DNA from: Eunapius fragilis
Taxonomy: Eukaryota; Porifera; Demospongiae; Spongillida; Spongillidae
Direction of reading: 5' to 3'
Assembly (NCBI GenBank): GCA_963681505.1
Contig: OY811980.1
Location: 5,831,004 to 5,895,003, forward strand
Length of the DNA: 64,000 bases
The notes under the pieces were generated by a model that saw nothing but the letters and a program-made list of their open reading frames with translations, searched no databases and was not told the DNA's origin. Each line of letters starts with the position of its first letter. The stretch's first letter is position 1. Both the position numbers and the translations under genes were made by a program. Below, one piece after another: positions 1 to 14,574 of this stretch.

Positions 1-878
1 AGTCTGACTGGTCACATTGAGGACAGTATAGGTAGAACCACCAGTTGGCACCTGTTCAGGATAGGTCTGGTTCTGTGAAACTGTGCAGTACACTGTGTAG
101 CCTGTCACAATCCCATTGGGTGAGGATGGAGGTGTCCAGTTGGCCATAAGGACACTTGAAGAGATTGCAGAGAGCTGGAAGTTCAGTGGCATTGAGGGAA
201 CTGCAAAAACATTCAAATATCAATAACATGTGTTACTAAACAACATCACCATACCATCTAGCAATGTGCTGATAACCAGTTGCTGGTTATAGTTTCCGTA
301 TATTTGGGCACTAAGCCTGGTAGAATAGCTGTATGCTCTTACATTAAATGAATATACTGTGAATGGAATGAGACCACTAAATGTGTAGGACTGTTGTGAG
401 CTATCATTGGTGGAGATGGTAATGTTCACTGGGTTGAATGACAGTGAAGTATTGTGCATTATCTGATACCCAGCAATGAGACCTTGGGGAGTCTGTGGAT
501 ATCCCCATGTTAGCTTGATTGATGTAGAGTTGACAGGAGTGGCAGTAAAGTTAGTGGGAGGTGAGGATATGTCTGGATCTGTAGTGATGACCACAGCAGT
601 GGTGAGAGCACCAGGGCCAATCCTAGTTGAGGCCTGCACACACAGGGCATACATGCTAAATGGAACCAGATTAGTCAAGGTTGCATTGTATGTTGTCTGC
701 CCTGGTACAGAAGGAATACGTTGACTTGTTCCACTTGTAGTACAATTACCAGAGGTACTGGAATAGTACAGATCATAACTAGTTATAATTCCATTAAGAA
801 TGGCTGGTTCTGCCCATGAGACAAAGAGAGCTGATGAATTGACTACTGAGGAGTTCAAGGTATTAGGAGTACCAGGCA
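1..878 (-). CDS. FN3 cassette 5, beginning (beta and partial gamma exon)
   Basis: Beta exon 255-878 (two FN3 domains) is followed, after a 54-bp intron, by a gamma exon at 1-200 that runs off the left edge. The cassette therefore continues beyond the window in the same order as the other four. Confidence 0.74.
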
Positions 879-3800
879 CTGTGGTATAAATGATAATTTA
901 ATATGTATACATCATTTAGTATGTACATAAAACATACCATCTTCATTTGTTGATACCATGATAGCAGAACTGCTGTTGCCAAGGGTTACTGTAAGGGCTT
1001 TCACAAAAACAATATATTTTGTGTAAATAGACAGGCCAGTGAGGAGAGTGCTGTTGGTAACATTTGTATTCACAACAGAAGTAGTTCCAACTCCTCCTGA
1101 AAGTGTGTAGTTCACTTGGTAGCCTCTGATGATGCCATTGGGGAACTGGGGTGGTTGCCAGGTAACCATGATGGAGATGGAACTGGTGTTGTAGGCCACA
1201 ACATTGAGGGGAGGGGAGGGAGCTAGGATGGTTTGATGGTATGCACAGTCAAAGAATGATGCAGTTCACACTCTCACAATACATACCATCTTCTGAAGTG
1301 AGCTGACTAACAGGATCACTGTAGTCACTTGTCCCTCCACTGGTCACCACACTCACTTCAAAGGTGTACAAGGTATAGAAGGCAAGTCCACTTATAGTTA
1401 GTGATGTGGTGAGTGTGGTGATGTTAGTGGTTCCATTAGTGTTCTCTGCTGGGTAGTACACAACCTCATACATCTGTATGATGCCATTGGGAAACTGTGG
1501 GCGTGTCCAGTTCAGAGTGATTGAAGTAGAACTTTGATTGTATGCAGTGAGGTTATATGGAGGAGGTGGGGCTAAAAGAAGTGGCAACATATTGAGTAAA
1601 AGTACTAAGCTGCAATGAACAACATACTTCCTTCAACTGTCTTGGATGTTGATATAACTGAAGGGCCTCCCTCTCCCACTGATGTATTAGCAGTGACATA
1701 ACAACTATATTGTGTGTAAGGGCTGAGTCCAGTCAGTGTAGCATCTAGTGTTGTTCCATTGACTACAGATCTAATGGTGGGTAAATTTGGTCCAATCACT
1801 TGCTCTGGATATGTTTGATTAGCAGAAGTGTTACAGTACACAGAGTAACCAGTGATGATACCATCCCTAGGAATGGGTACAGACCAACTAACAGAAAGCT
1901 GAGATGGTGAACCAGCAGCAGGAGTAACAGAGAAGTTCTGAGGTGTCGTTGGAACTGTTAAAGATCAATACTAATATTATTTCACCAGTGTTTATAATAG
2001 AAATCAATACGTGGGAGCAGGATACATAGTGGAATACAATATTTACCAGGACAGTTCTGGCTAGGCATATGATGTATGCACAACATGTATATGCAGCATA
2101 TCATACTGTGATCTATACCTGTTTCACCGGTTTGTGATAACACAATAGTAGAAGGTCTTCCTTCACCAACGGTAGTGTTAGCAGTGACATAACACTTGTA
2201 GAATGTGAATGGAAGAAGGCCACGCAGGTATACAGAAGTCTGACTGGTCACATTGAAGACAGTATAGGTAGAACCACCAGTTGGCACCTGTTCAGGATAG
2301 GTCTGGTTATGTGAAACTGTGCAGTACACTGTGTAGCCTGTCATAATCCCATTGGGTGAGGATGGAGGAGTCCAGTTGGCCATAAGGACACTTGAAGAGA
2401 CTGCAGAGAGCTGGAAGTTCAGTGGCATTGAGGGAACTGCAAAAACATTCAAATATCAATAACATGTGTTACTAAATAACATCACCATACATACCATCTT
2501 GTAATGTGCTGATAACTAGTTGCTGGTTATAGTTTCCGTATATTTGGGCACTAAGTCTGGTAGAATAGCTGTATGCTCTTACTATAAATGAATATACTGT
2601 GAATGGAATGAGACCACAAAACGTGTAGGTCTGTTGTGAGCTGTCATTGGTGGAGATGGTAATGTTCACTGGGTTGAATGACAGTGAAGTATTGTGCATT
2701 ATCTGATACCCAGCAATGAGACCTTGGGGAGTATGTGGATATCCCCACGTTAGCTTGATTGATGTAGAGTTGACAGCAGTGGCAGTAAAGTTAGTGGGAG
2801 CTGAAGATGTATCTGGGTCTGTAGTGATGACCACAGCAGTGGTGATAGCACCAGAGCCAATCCTAGTTGAGGCCTGCACACACAGGGCATACATGCCAAA
2901 TGGAACCAGATTAGTCAAGGTTGCATTGTATGTTGTCTGCCCTGGTGCAGAAGGAATATGTTGACTTGTTCCACTTGTAGTACAATTACCAAAAGTACTG
3001 ATGGAATAGCACAAGTTATAACTAGTAATAATTCCATTGAGAATGGTTGGTTCTGCCCATGAGACAAAGAGAGCTGATGAATTGACTACTGAAGAGTTCA
3101 GGGCATTAGGAGTACCAGGCACTGTGATTAAAGTATTAAATGATAATTAGTATACATAATAATTAATAAATAACATCTGTTAGAGTTGTGCACAAAACAT
3201 ACCATCTTCATTTGTGGTTGCCATGACACTAGAGCTGCTGTTGCCAAGGGTTACTGTTATGGCTCTCACAAATATGATATATTCCTTGTAAATAGACAGG
3301 CCAGTGAGGAGAGTGCTGTTGGTATCATTTGTATTCACAACAGAAGTGGTTCCAGCTCCTCCTGAAAGTGTGTAGTTCACTAGGTAGCCTCTGATGATGC
3401 CATTTGCAAACTGAGGTGGTTGCCAGGTAACTATGATGGAGGTAGAGCTGGTGTTGTAGGCCACAACATTGAGGGGAGGGGAAGGGGCTAGGATGGTTTG
3501 ATGGTATGCAGGTCAAAGGTTGATGCAGTACACACTCTCACAATACATACCATCCTCTGAAGTGAGCTGACTAACAGGATCACTGTAGGCACTTGTCCCT
3601 CCCCTGGTCACCACACTCACTCTGAAGGTGTACAAGGTATAGAAGGCAAGTCCACTTATAGTTAGTGATGTGGTCAGTGTGGTGATGTTAGTGGTTCCGC
3701 TAGTGTTCTCTGCTGGGTAGTACACAACCTTATACATCTGTATGATGCCATTGGGAAACAGGGGGCGTGTCCAATTTAGATTGATTGAAGTAGAACTTTG

Positions 3801-6800
3801 ATTGTATGCAGTGAGGTTATATGGAGGAGGCGGGGCTAGAAATGAATTCGGATGGTTAAGTTTTATGTATCTTTGCACACCAAATAGAACCTCTGAGCTA
3901 AACCTTACCAGCATCAACAGTTCTGGCTAGGCCCAATGCAGAGGGGCTTCCATCTCCTGCAGATGTATTGGCAGTCACATGACAACTATACTGTGTGTAT
4001 GGGCTGAGTCCTGTGTTAAATGCTACAGCCAGTGTTGTCCCATTGACTACAGATCTAATGGTGGGCACATTTGGTCCAATCACTTGCTCAGGGTATGGTT
4101 GGTTGATAGAAGTGTTACAGTACACAGTGTATCCAATGATGATTCCATTCCTTGGTATGGGTACAGACCAATTAGCAGAGAGCAAAGTTGGTGAGCCCAG
4201 AACAGGGGATAGTGTGAAGTTTGAAGGTGAGGATGGAACTGAAGGCGTAAAAAACAATATAATTTTCCATTTCATGTATGGAATAGTTTATTGAGAGGTA
4301 TGGTTAACAGTTTGTAATTCATTTTTAAAAAAAGATGCATGCTTTGTAAAAATAGTGGGTCCAATAAAAAGCATTGTTGTGCCGAACATTATAGTATAAT
4401 TATTCTGTAATTTTTGCCTTTGTAAATCACAAATGATACCATGTTTGGTTGTTTTGGCAAGAGAGATTGGGGGAGGGGGGGGGGGGGGGGGGATGGTTGC
4501 TGCAGTACTCAAAGTACCCTCCGTGGATATGGGCCTGCCTGGTATAAACATTCTCTGCCCAGGTAAGCTACAATATTACATAATAGAATGGTCATTTAAA
4601 GCTAGGATATAAGTTACCTGACTGAGCACTTAGAGCTGTGAGTATAGCTGAAGGGCTTCCCTGTCCCACTGATGTATTAGCAGTCACATAACAAGTATAT
4701 TGTGTGTAAGGGTTTAGTCCAGTCAGGGTAGCAGCCAGTGTTGTCCCATTGACTACAGATCTAATGGTGGGCACATTTGGTCCAATCACTTGCTCTGGAT
4801 ATGTTTGATTATCAGAAGTGTTACAGTACACAGAGTAACCAGTGATGATACCATTCCTAGGTATGGGTACAGACCAACTAGCAGACAGCTTGGATGGAGA
4901 ACCAGCAACAGGAGATAGAAAGAAATTTTGAGGTGATGATGGAACTGCAAATAAGTATTATGATAGATTTGGATTTATACAACAGAATATAAAAGCATAA
5001 AAGACTAACTGAACACCTACCTGATTGAATGGTAGTCATGATGAACACAACTGATGGACTTCCTTCTCCCACTGATGTATTAGCAGTCACATAACAACTA
5101 TACTGTGTGAATGGGTTGAGACCAGTCAGTGTAGCAGCCAGTGTTGTCCCATTGACTACAGATCTAATGGTGGGCACATTTGAACCAATCACTTGCTCTG
5201 GATATGTTTGATTAGCAGAAGTGTTGCAGTACACAGAGTAACCAGTGATGATACCATTCCTGGGTATGGGTACAGACCAACTAGCAGACAGCTCAGATGG
5301 TGAACCAGCAACAGGAGACAGAGAGACGTTCAGAGGTAGTGATGGAACTGCAAGGAAAATTGCCATAAGGTCTAAGGGTGTTTAATTAGGGAATTAGAAA
5401 ACAGGAACATAGAGGAAATGGAACATTTAGAACCTTTTTCCCTTATCATTCCCTAGTGAACTAGGCCAGTAACTACAAACTACAACTGGTGGTGCACACT
5501 ATTATGGTCAGTTCATAGTGGCAATGGAACATCCATCTGAAGAGCACTTAGAGTATATTTCCTGTGCTGACATTTTTGCACTGAAGTATTTTTATATGTT
5601 ATGCTCTGGATGTATGTGAGATTAAAAAAAAAAACAACTAATGACACTGTTCTTTGATTCATTTCTAATAGGCTGGATCCTTGCACTATTTCATTGATAA
5701 ATAATTCTGACTAGAATGCTTAATGATGGGTACATGCAGTGCCTCTCATAAAATAATGAGATGCTGGAAGTGACAAAACTTGTATGGCCTTAATATACCT
5801 AAGTTGCAAGAAATAAAGTGATGTATTAAAGAGGGATAGTGGAATGTAAAAAAAAAATGTTTCTCAACCCCCCCCCCCCCCCCCCCCCCAAACCACCACT
5901 ATTTTTCCATACCTGTTGAAAAAATCTGCCCTATACAGCTAGGAGAGTACTGTTTAAACTGTAATATCAATAATGTGTGCAAATGTACAAAATATTTGAT
6001 ACTTACCTGCCTGATTGGTTTGTGTAGTGTTGGTATCTGAGGGATTTCCTTCACCAACACTAGTGTTAGCAGTGACATAACACTGATAGAATGTGAATGG
6101 AAGAAGGCCACTCAGGTATACAGAAGTCTGACTGGTCACACTGAAGACAGTATAGGTAGAACCACCAGTCGGCACCTGTTCAGGATAGGTCTGGTTCTGT
6201 GATACTGTACAGTACACTGTGTAGCCTGTCATAATCCCATTGGGTGAGGATGGAGGTATCCATGTGGCCATAAGGACACTGGAAGAGACTGCAGAGAGCT
6301 GCAAGTTCAGTGGCATTGAGGGAACTGCAGAAACATTCAAATATCAATAACATGTGTTACTAAATAACATCTCCATACCATCTTGTAAGGTTCTGATAAC
6401 TAGTTGCTGGTTATAGTTTCCATATACTAATGCACTAAGCCTGGTAGAATAGCTGTATGCCCTTATAGTAAATGAATACACTGTAAACGGATTAAGATCA
6501 ATAAACATGTAGGTCTGTTGTGAGCTATCATTGGTGGAGATGGTAATGTTCACTGGGTTGAATGACAGTGAAGTATTGTGCATTATCTGATACCCAGCAA
6601 TGAGACCTTGGGGAGTCTGTGGATATCCCCATGTTAGCTTGATTGATGTAGAGTTGACAGCAGTGGCAGTAAAGTTAGTGGGAGGTGAGGATGTGTCTGG
6701 GTCTGTAGTGATGACCACAGCAGTGGTGAGAGCACCTGGGCCAATCCTAGTTGAGGCCTGCACACACAGGGCATACATGCTAAACGGAACCAGATTAGTC

Positions 6801-9800
6801 AAGGTTGCATTGTATGTTGTCTGCCCTTGTACAGAAGGAATACGTTGACTTGTTCCACTTGTAGTACAATTACCAAAAGTACTGATGGAATAGTACAAGT
6901 CATAACCAGTTATAATTCCATTGACAGCAGTTGGTTCCGCCCATGAGACAAAGAGAGCTGATGAATTGACTACTGAAGAGTTCAGGGCATTAGGAGTACC
7001 AGGCACTGTGGTATAAATGATAATAATGTAATCATTAAATAACATCCATTTAAGTTGTACACAAAACATACCATCTTCATTTGTTGTTGCCATGACACTA
7101 GAGCTGCTGTTGCCAAGGGTTACTGTTATGGCTCTCACAAATATGATGTATTCCTTGTAAATGGACAGGTCAGTGAGGAGAGTGCTGTTGGTATCATTTG
7201 TATTCACAACAGAAGTGGTTCCAGCTCCTCCTGAAAGTGTGTAGTTCACTTGGTAGCCTCTGATGATGCCATTTGCAAACTGAGGTGGTTGCCATGTAAC
7301 CATGATGGAGGTGGAGCTGGTGTTGTAGGCCATGATGTTGCGGGGAGGGGAGGGGGCTAGGATGGTTTGATGGTATGCAGGTCAAAGGTTGATGCAGTAC
7401 ACACTCTCACAATACATACCATCCTCTGAAGTGAGCTGACTAACAAGATGACTGTAGACACTTGTCCCTCCACTGGTCACCACACTCACTCTGAAGGTGT
7501 ACAAGGTATAGAAGGCAAGTCCACTTATAGTTAGTGCTGTGGTCAGTGTGGTGATGTTAGTGGTTCCACTAGTGTTCTCTGCTGGGTAGTACACAACCTC
7601 ATACATCTGTATGAGGCCATTGGGAAACTGGGGGCGTGTCCAGTTCAGAGTGATTGAAGTAGAATTTTGATTGTATGCAGTGATGTTATAAGGAGGAGGT
7701 GGGGCTAGAAAAAGGTGGCAACATATTGAGTAATAGTACCAAGCTCAATGAACAACATACTTCCTTCAACTGTCCTGGATGTTGATATATCTGAAGGGCC
7801 TCCCTCTCCCACTGATGTGTTAGCAGTCACATAACAACTATATTGTGTGTATGGGCTGAGTCCACTCAGTGTAGCAGCCAGTGTTGTCCCATTGACTACA
7901 GATTTAATGGTGGGCAAATTTGGTCCAATCGATTGCTCTGGATACGTTTGATTAGCAGAAGTGTTGCAGTACACAGAGTAACCAGTGATGATACCATTCC
8001 TAGGTATGGGTACAGACCAACTAATAGATAACTGAGATGGTGAACCAGCAACAGGAGTGACAGAGAAGTTCTGAGGTGTCGTTGGAACTGTTAAAGATCA
8101 ATATCATTATTATTTCAGATAGCTCTGGCTAGGCACATGATGTATGCACAACATGTATATATATGCAGCATATCATACTGTGAACTATACCTGTTTCACT
8201 GGTTTGTGATAACACAGTAGTAGAAGGTATTCCTTCACCAACGGTAGTGTTAGCAGTGACATAACACTGATAGAATGTGAATGGAAGAAGGCCACTCAGG
8301 TATACAGAAGTCTGACTGGTCACATTGAAGACAGTATAGGTAGAACCACCAATTGGCACCTGTTCAGGATACGTCTGGTTCTGTGATACTGTACAGTACA
8401 CTGTGTAGCCTGTCACAATCCCATTGGGTGAGGATGGAGGTATCCATGTGGCCATAAGGGCACTGGAAGAGACTGCAGAGAGCTGGAAGTTCAGTGGCAT
8501 TGAGGGAACTGCAGAAACATATTAAAATATCAATAACATGTGTTACTAAATAACATCACTATACATTACCATCTTGTAAGGTTCTGATAACTAGTTGCTG
8601 ATTATAGTTTCCGTATACTTGGGCACTAAGCCTGGTAGAATAGCTGTATGCTCTTATAGTAAATGAATACATTGTAAACGGATTAAGACCAATAAACATG
8701 TAGGTCTGTTGTGAGCTATCATTGGTGGAGATGGTAATATTCACTGGGTTGAATGACAGTGAAGTATTGTGCATTATCTGATACCCAGCAATGAGACCTT
8801 GGGGAGTCTGTGGATATCCCCATGTTAGCTTGATTGATGTAGAGTTGACAGCAGTGGCAGTAAAGTTAGTGGGAGGTGAGGATAGGCCTGGGTCTGTAGT
8901 GATGACCACAGCAGTGGTGAGAGCACCAGGGCCAATCCTAGTTGAGGCCTGCACACACAGGACATACATGCTAAATGGAACCAGATTAGTCAAGGTTGCA
9001 TTGTATGTTGTCTGCCCTGGTACAGGAGGAATACGTTGACTTGTTCCACTTGTAGTACAATTACCAAAAGTACTGATGGAATAGTACAAGTCATAACTAG
9101 TAATGATTCCATTGACAGCAGTTGGTTCTGCCCATGAGACAAAGAGCACTGATGAATTGACTACTGAGGAGGTCAGGGCATTAGGAGTACCAGGCACTGT
9201 GGTATATAATAAAGTATAATCATTAAATAACATCCGTTAAAGTTGTACACAAAACATACCATCTTCATTTGTGGTTGCCAAGACACTAGAGCTGCTGTTG
9301 CCAAGGGTTACTGTTATGGCTCTCACAAATATTATATATTCCATGTAAATAGACAGGCCAGTGAGGAGAGTGCTGTTGGTAACATTTGTGTTCACAACAG
9401 ATGTAGTTCCAGCTCCTCCTGTAAGTGTGTAGTTCACTTGGTAGCCTCTGATGATGCCATTGGGGAACTGGGGTGGTTGCCAGGTAACCATGATGGAGGT
9501 GGAGCTTGTGTTGTAGGCCACAACATTGAGGGGAGGGGAGGGGGCTAGGATGGTTTGATGGTATGCAAATTAAAGAATGATGCAGTACACACTCTCACAA
9601 TACATACCATCCTCTGAAGTGAGCTGACTAACAGGATCACTGTAGACACTTGTCCCTCCACTGGTCATCACACTCACTTCAAAGGTGTACAAGGTATAGA
9701 AGGCAAGTCCACTTATAGTTAGTGATGTGGTGAGTGTGGTGATGTTAGTGGTTCCATTAGTGTTCTCTGCTGGGTAGTACACAACCACATACATCTGTAT

Positions 9801-12800
9801 GAGGCCTTTGGGAAACTGGGGGCGTGTCCAATTTAGAGCAATTGAAGTAGAACTTTGATTGTATGCAGTGAGGTTATATGGAGGAGGTGGGGCTATGAAT
9901 AAATGCCAAAAGTATGTATCTTTGCATAACATACACATCAGAGCTAAATCTTACCATCATCAACAGTCCTAGCTAGGCCCAATGCAGAAGGACTTCCCTC
10001 TCCTGCTGATGTATTAGCAGTGACATAACAACTATACTCTGTGTATGGGCTGAGTCCTGTGTCAAATGCTACAGTCAGTGTTGTTCCATTCACTACAGAT
10101 CTAATGGTGGGAGTGTTTGGACCAACCACTTGCTCAGGGTATGGTTGGTTGATAGAAGTGTTACAATACACAGTGTATCCAATGATGATTCCATTTCTTG
10201 GTATGGGTACAGACCAGTTAGCAGAGAGCCATGTTGGTGAACCCAGAACAGGGGATAGCGTGAAGTTTGAAGGTGAGGAGGGAACTGAAGGCGTAAACAA
10301 TAATATAATTTTCCAGAATGGAATAGTTTATATGGAGGTATGGTTATCATGTAGTACCATTTAAAAAAAGAAATGATCCATTTGCATGCTGTGTAAAAAT
10401 AGTGAGTCCAAAAAAAGCAGTATAATTATTCTGTAATTTTGCCTTTGTAAATCACAAATGTTTGGTTGTTTTGGTAATAATAACTACAGAAGGATTGGGG
10501 GGGAGGGGGGGGGGGGGGGATTGCTACCTGCCTGGTATAGACAATCTGTGCCCCAGGTAAACGGCAACAGGAAATAATGCCATGGTAATTTAAAGCAAGG
10601 ATACAAGTTACCTGACTGAGAACTTTGAGCTGTGAGTATAGCCGAAGGGCTTCCTTGTCCCACTGCTGTATTAGCTGTCACATAACAACTATACTGTGTG
10701 TATGGGCTGAGTCCAGTCAGTGTAGCAGCCAGTGTTGTCCCATTGACTACAGATCTAATGGTGGGCACATTTGGTCCAATCACTTGCTCTGGATATGTTT
10801 GATTAGCAGAAGTGTTGCAGTACACAGAGTAACCAGTGATGATACCATTCCTAGGTATGGGTACAGACAAACTAGCAGACAGCTGCGATGGTGAGGCAGC
10901 AATGGAAGACAGAGAGATGTTCAGAGGTAGTGATGGAACTGCAAGGAAAATTGCCATAAAGTCTTGGGGTATTTAAAATTAGGGAATTAGAAAACAGGAA
11001 CATAGAGGAAATGGAACATTCAGGACCATTTCCCCTTACCATTCCCTAGTCCCCCGCCCTATTTTTACATATCTGTTGGCTGCCCTATACAGTTAGGAGA
11101 GTACTGTATGAACTGTAATATCAATAATGTGTGTAAATGTACAAAACATTTGATACTTACCTGCCTGATTGGTTTGTGTAGTGTTGGTATCTGAGGGATT
11201 TCCTTCACCAGCACTAGAGTTAGCAGTGACATAACACTGGTAGAATGTGAATGGAAGAAGGCCACTCAGGTATACAGAAGTCTGACTGGTCTCATTGAAG
11301 ACAGTATAGGTAGAACCACCAGTTGGCACCTGTTCAGGATAGGTCTGGTTCTGTGATATTATGCAGTACACTGTGTAGCCTGTCACAATCCCATTGGGTG
11401 AGGATGGAGGTGTCCAGTTGGCCATAAGGACACTGGATGTGACTGCAGAGAGCTGGAAGTTTAGCGGCATTGAGGGTACTGTGGAAATGCACAGAGAAAG
11501 TTATAAATTAAAGTACGACATAATCTCTTTACTACTTTAATATTCATTGAGATACACCTAGATATAACAAGAGGATTCATGAAAATGTTGAATCCTGGTG
11601 TAATACAAACCATTATAATATTCAGAAGAAGGCACCCACTACAACTGTTGATAGGCAAGTGTGCACATTTGTGCTGATGAACTGTATAATATACTGGATG
11701 CATGTACCATATGTGTGCATGCACCACACCACTCATGGATGTGTGATGCACTAACAATGAACAATTACTTAGAGTGCTCTCCATACAGTAGACCGGGATG
11801 AAATTATATGTCCTCACAGAAATGTTGTACACTGTGCAGGGTGTCAGGCCACACACTGTTAAAAAAAAAGGCCCGAGGGGTGTTAGGTCTGAGGGGTGTT
11901 ACAGCCCATGGGGTGCTATGATAACACACTAGGGTGTTCAGCTTACACCTATGGGTGTTGGCAGACTACGCGAGAGTGTTAGCACCGTATCCCACCAATA
12001 ATGGAGTGTTAAGACATTTAAAAGGTGTGTTGTCATAGCACTGATTTACCGCATTACACCCCAGTGAACGCGTTCCCAGCCTTGTTTGTTTGACGGATTG
12101 AGGGCGTGGTTGGCAAGATGCTATGGCAGCTGTGACAGACTTCGTAGTTGGATTGAACTTTAAAGCCGAACGTTATCTTTAAGGTATGTACGCACGCACA
12201 CGACTTACAGTACTAAACGCTGGCCTTGGCGGGCGTTCGTCGGTGTGGGTAGTGCGTTTGTACACGTTAGCGTCGCTTTTACAACGTGCAATAACGGTAT
12301 ACAACAAAGCTGTGTTTAAGAAGGCTTGCGTGCAGTGGTTCATGTATGCGCACCACGTCACAGTGTTAAAACTCCATCTGGATTCTAGTTAGACCACACC
12401 CTAATAGTAAAATTACATGGGAACATATATATATTGTTGGACACAAGTTTTTCATATGTTATCACATGTAGCTCAAGGAGGAGCATAGTAATCATCTGGT
12501 ACCAACACAATAAAATCATGTCTATCACCTGTTACAGTCAATACAGTTCATACAGGATAGTATATGTACGCTTTAACTTTGAACTGTTCCAGATATATGG
12601 TGCTTCATTACCACCAATCTGTCGCCATTTGGACATCTTCTAGCATGGAGTGGAAAAGGACTGTACAATGTTTTGAGAGATATTACCCTGGTAGAGGCCC
12701 GTTGAGAGCGGCACGGAGGCCCGGGGTATTTAAGTTAATGAGGCCCCTCACCCATGCCAAGCATAGCCGCGGATCCAGGTTATAGGGGGGGTGGGGCACG

Positions 12801-14522
12801 GATGGTGGGTGTGGCTGGGGAGGGGGGTGCTTTTGGCTTCTGGCCCGATACGAAAAGCGGGGGGGGGGGGGGGGTGGTGGGTGCTGTCGGTTTCTAGCCC
12901 AATATAAAAAGTGGGGGAAGGGGGGTATGATCGCATATCAGGGGGCCCAGGATATAGTACACTAGTAGAGTTAATGCGTACGGGTATCAATAGGTGGCGC
13001 AAGCATGCGGCTATTATTATAAAATGCAGCCCAAAAAGTTATGAATTTATATTTGGAAGGGGGGGGGGGGGGGGGGGGGGAGACACGTGCACTGAGTTAC
13101 CCCCCCCCCCCCCCCCCCCCTCCGGATCCGCCGCTGAAGCATCACATTTGATGATGATTCCTTCAACCCCCCAATTGTAGGAATAATATTTTCTGGACCC
13201 GGAGGCCCCTTTACACCCTGAGGCCCGGGGTAACATACCCTGCTTACCCCCCCCTCTCTACGGCCCTGCCCTGGTAGAGGTTGAATAACTCAATGTATAG
13301 CCATGGTAGTGCTCGTTGAATGCAAGCGTTGACATTACAGTCACAATTGCCATAGGTTTTGTGGTATCAATCATGTACAGTTCCTTAACTTGCCCAAACA
13401 TAGGGTAGTCTTCATCCACTCCTAGAATAACAATACACATAGTTTGATACTTCTGACCAGCAAAGGTGACCCATTTAGCCCTGCAATTAAAAATATATGT
13501 GTTTATATAACGATGACATCGTTTTTTTTTTTTCACTCATGAAAAACACGTCTCATTAACTCAATTGGGGTTACCTAGTTTTGTTGTGTAAGCAGGGGGA
13601 GGACAAGAGAGCGTGTACTATAAGGATGATGGAGATGCTTGTGAGGATGATACAGGAAGTGTAAGGGGGAGGAGGCTGGGGGAAGGAGGGTGAGGAGGAT
13701 GATAGTTTTGATTAGGGAGGTACAGTGTAGGAGAATTGGATTGGGGAGGTGTAAGAAAATGGGGAGGGGGGGGGTATGGTAATCAAAGGTGGGAGAGGAT
13801 CCTCCCTTCACAATCTGATTAGGAAGATGCGGACCGGGTGATAGTAGTAATGAATTTACAAATATTTTATGTTCATGCACATACATGTATTTGTCATTCA
13901 AAACGAGTTCTGAACATGCATTAAATATTAATGATGGACAGTCTTTAGCTTCATTTAGTGTTTTGTACCCTTCAGCTTTGGAGGGAACTGGTGGCTATAG
14001 TTGGCACTGACAATGAGGAAGTGGCTAGTGAGAGATGGAAAATGATGATTCCTAAAGTGTACAGACTGTCAAAGAAGGAAGCTGAAAGTCGGGAGAATAT
14101 TTCTGCTATACTTAAAGCTCAGCTCAGTGAGATACAGAATTGCACAAATGAGGAAGGTAATTGTAAAGAGGCTATTTTTACATGTTTATACAGATAATCT
14201 TTGCTGTGAATAATGACTGTGAAAAGGGGTAGTTGTAGTTATGTACAGATACGAAAAGATATTATGGCTTTGACACATTTCATTTTATTAAAGTTAGATA
14301 GCTCTGGTATATTGGCATATAATAAACACCATCTTTAAAATTATATAGGGTCTTGATAAAATGATTTAGAATTTTTCTAAATGCCAGCTAAACTTTTCAG
14401 TATAAATAACAATGCATGCACATAAACACTTGTGATTTACAAGTAGTGACTGTTTCTGTTTGTTTACACATGTTCAAATTTGTGTGTGTGTGCGCACATG
14501 TGTGTGTGCATGTGTGTGTGTA

Positions 14523-14574
<52 letters not shown>

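Noticed and set aside
476-724. 82-codon plus-strand frame recurring at 2716, 6600, 8791, 60473 and 62693
   Set aside because: It is the antisense of the conserved beta FN3 exon; its conservation follows from the coding strand.
13575-13901. Proline/leucine-rich 108-codon frame in transposon A
   Set aside because: Low-complexity C-rich sequence open in more than one frame; splice borders to gene 1 could not be placed, so not listed as a separate gene.
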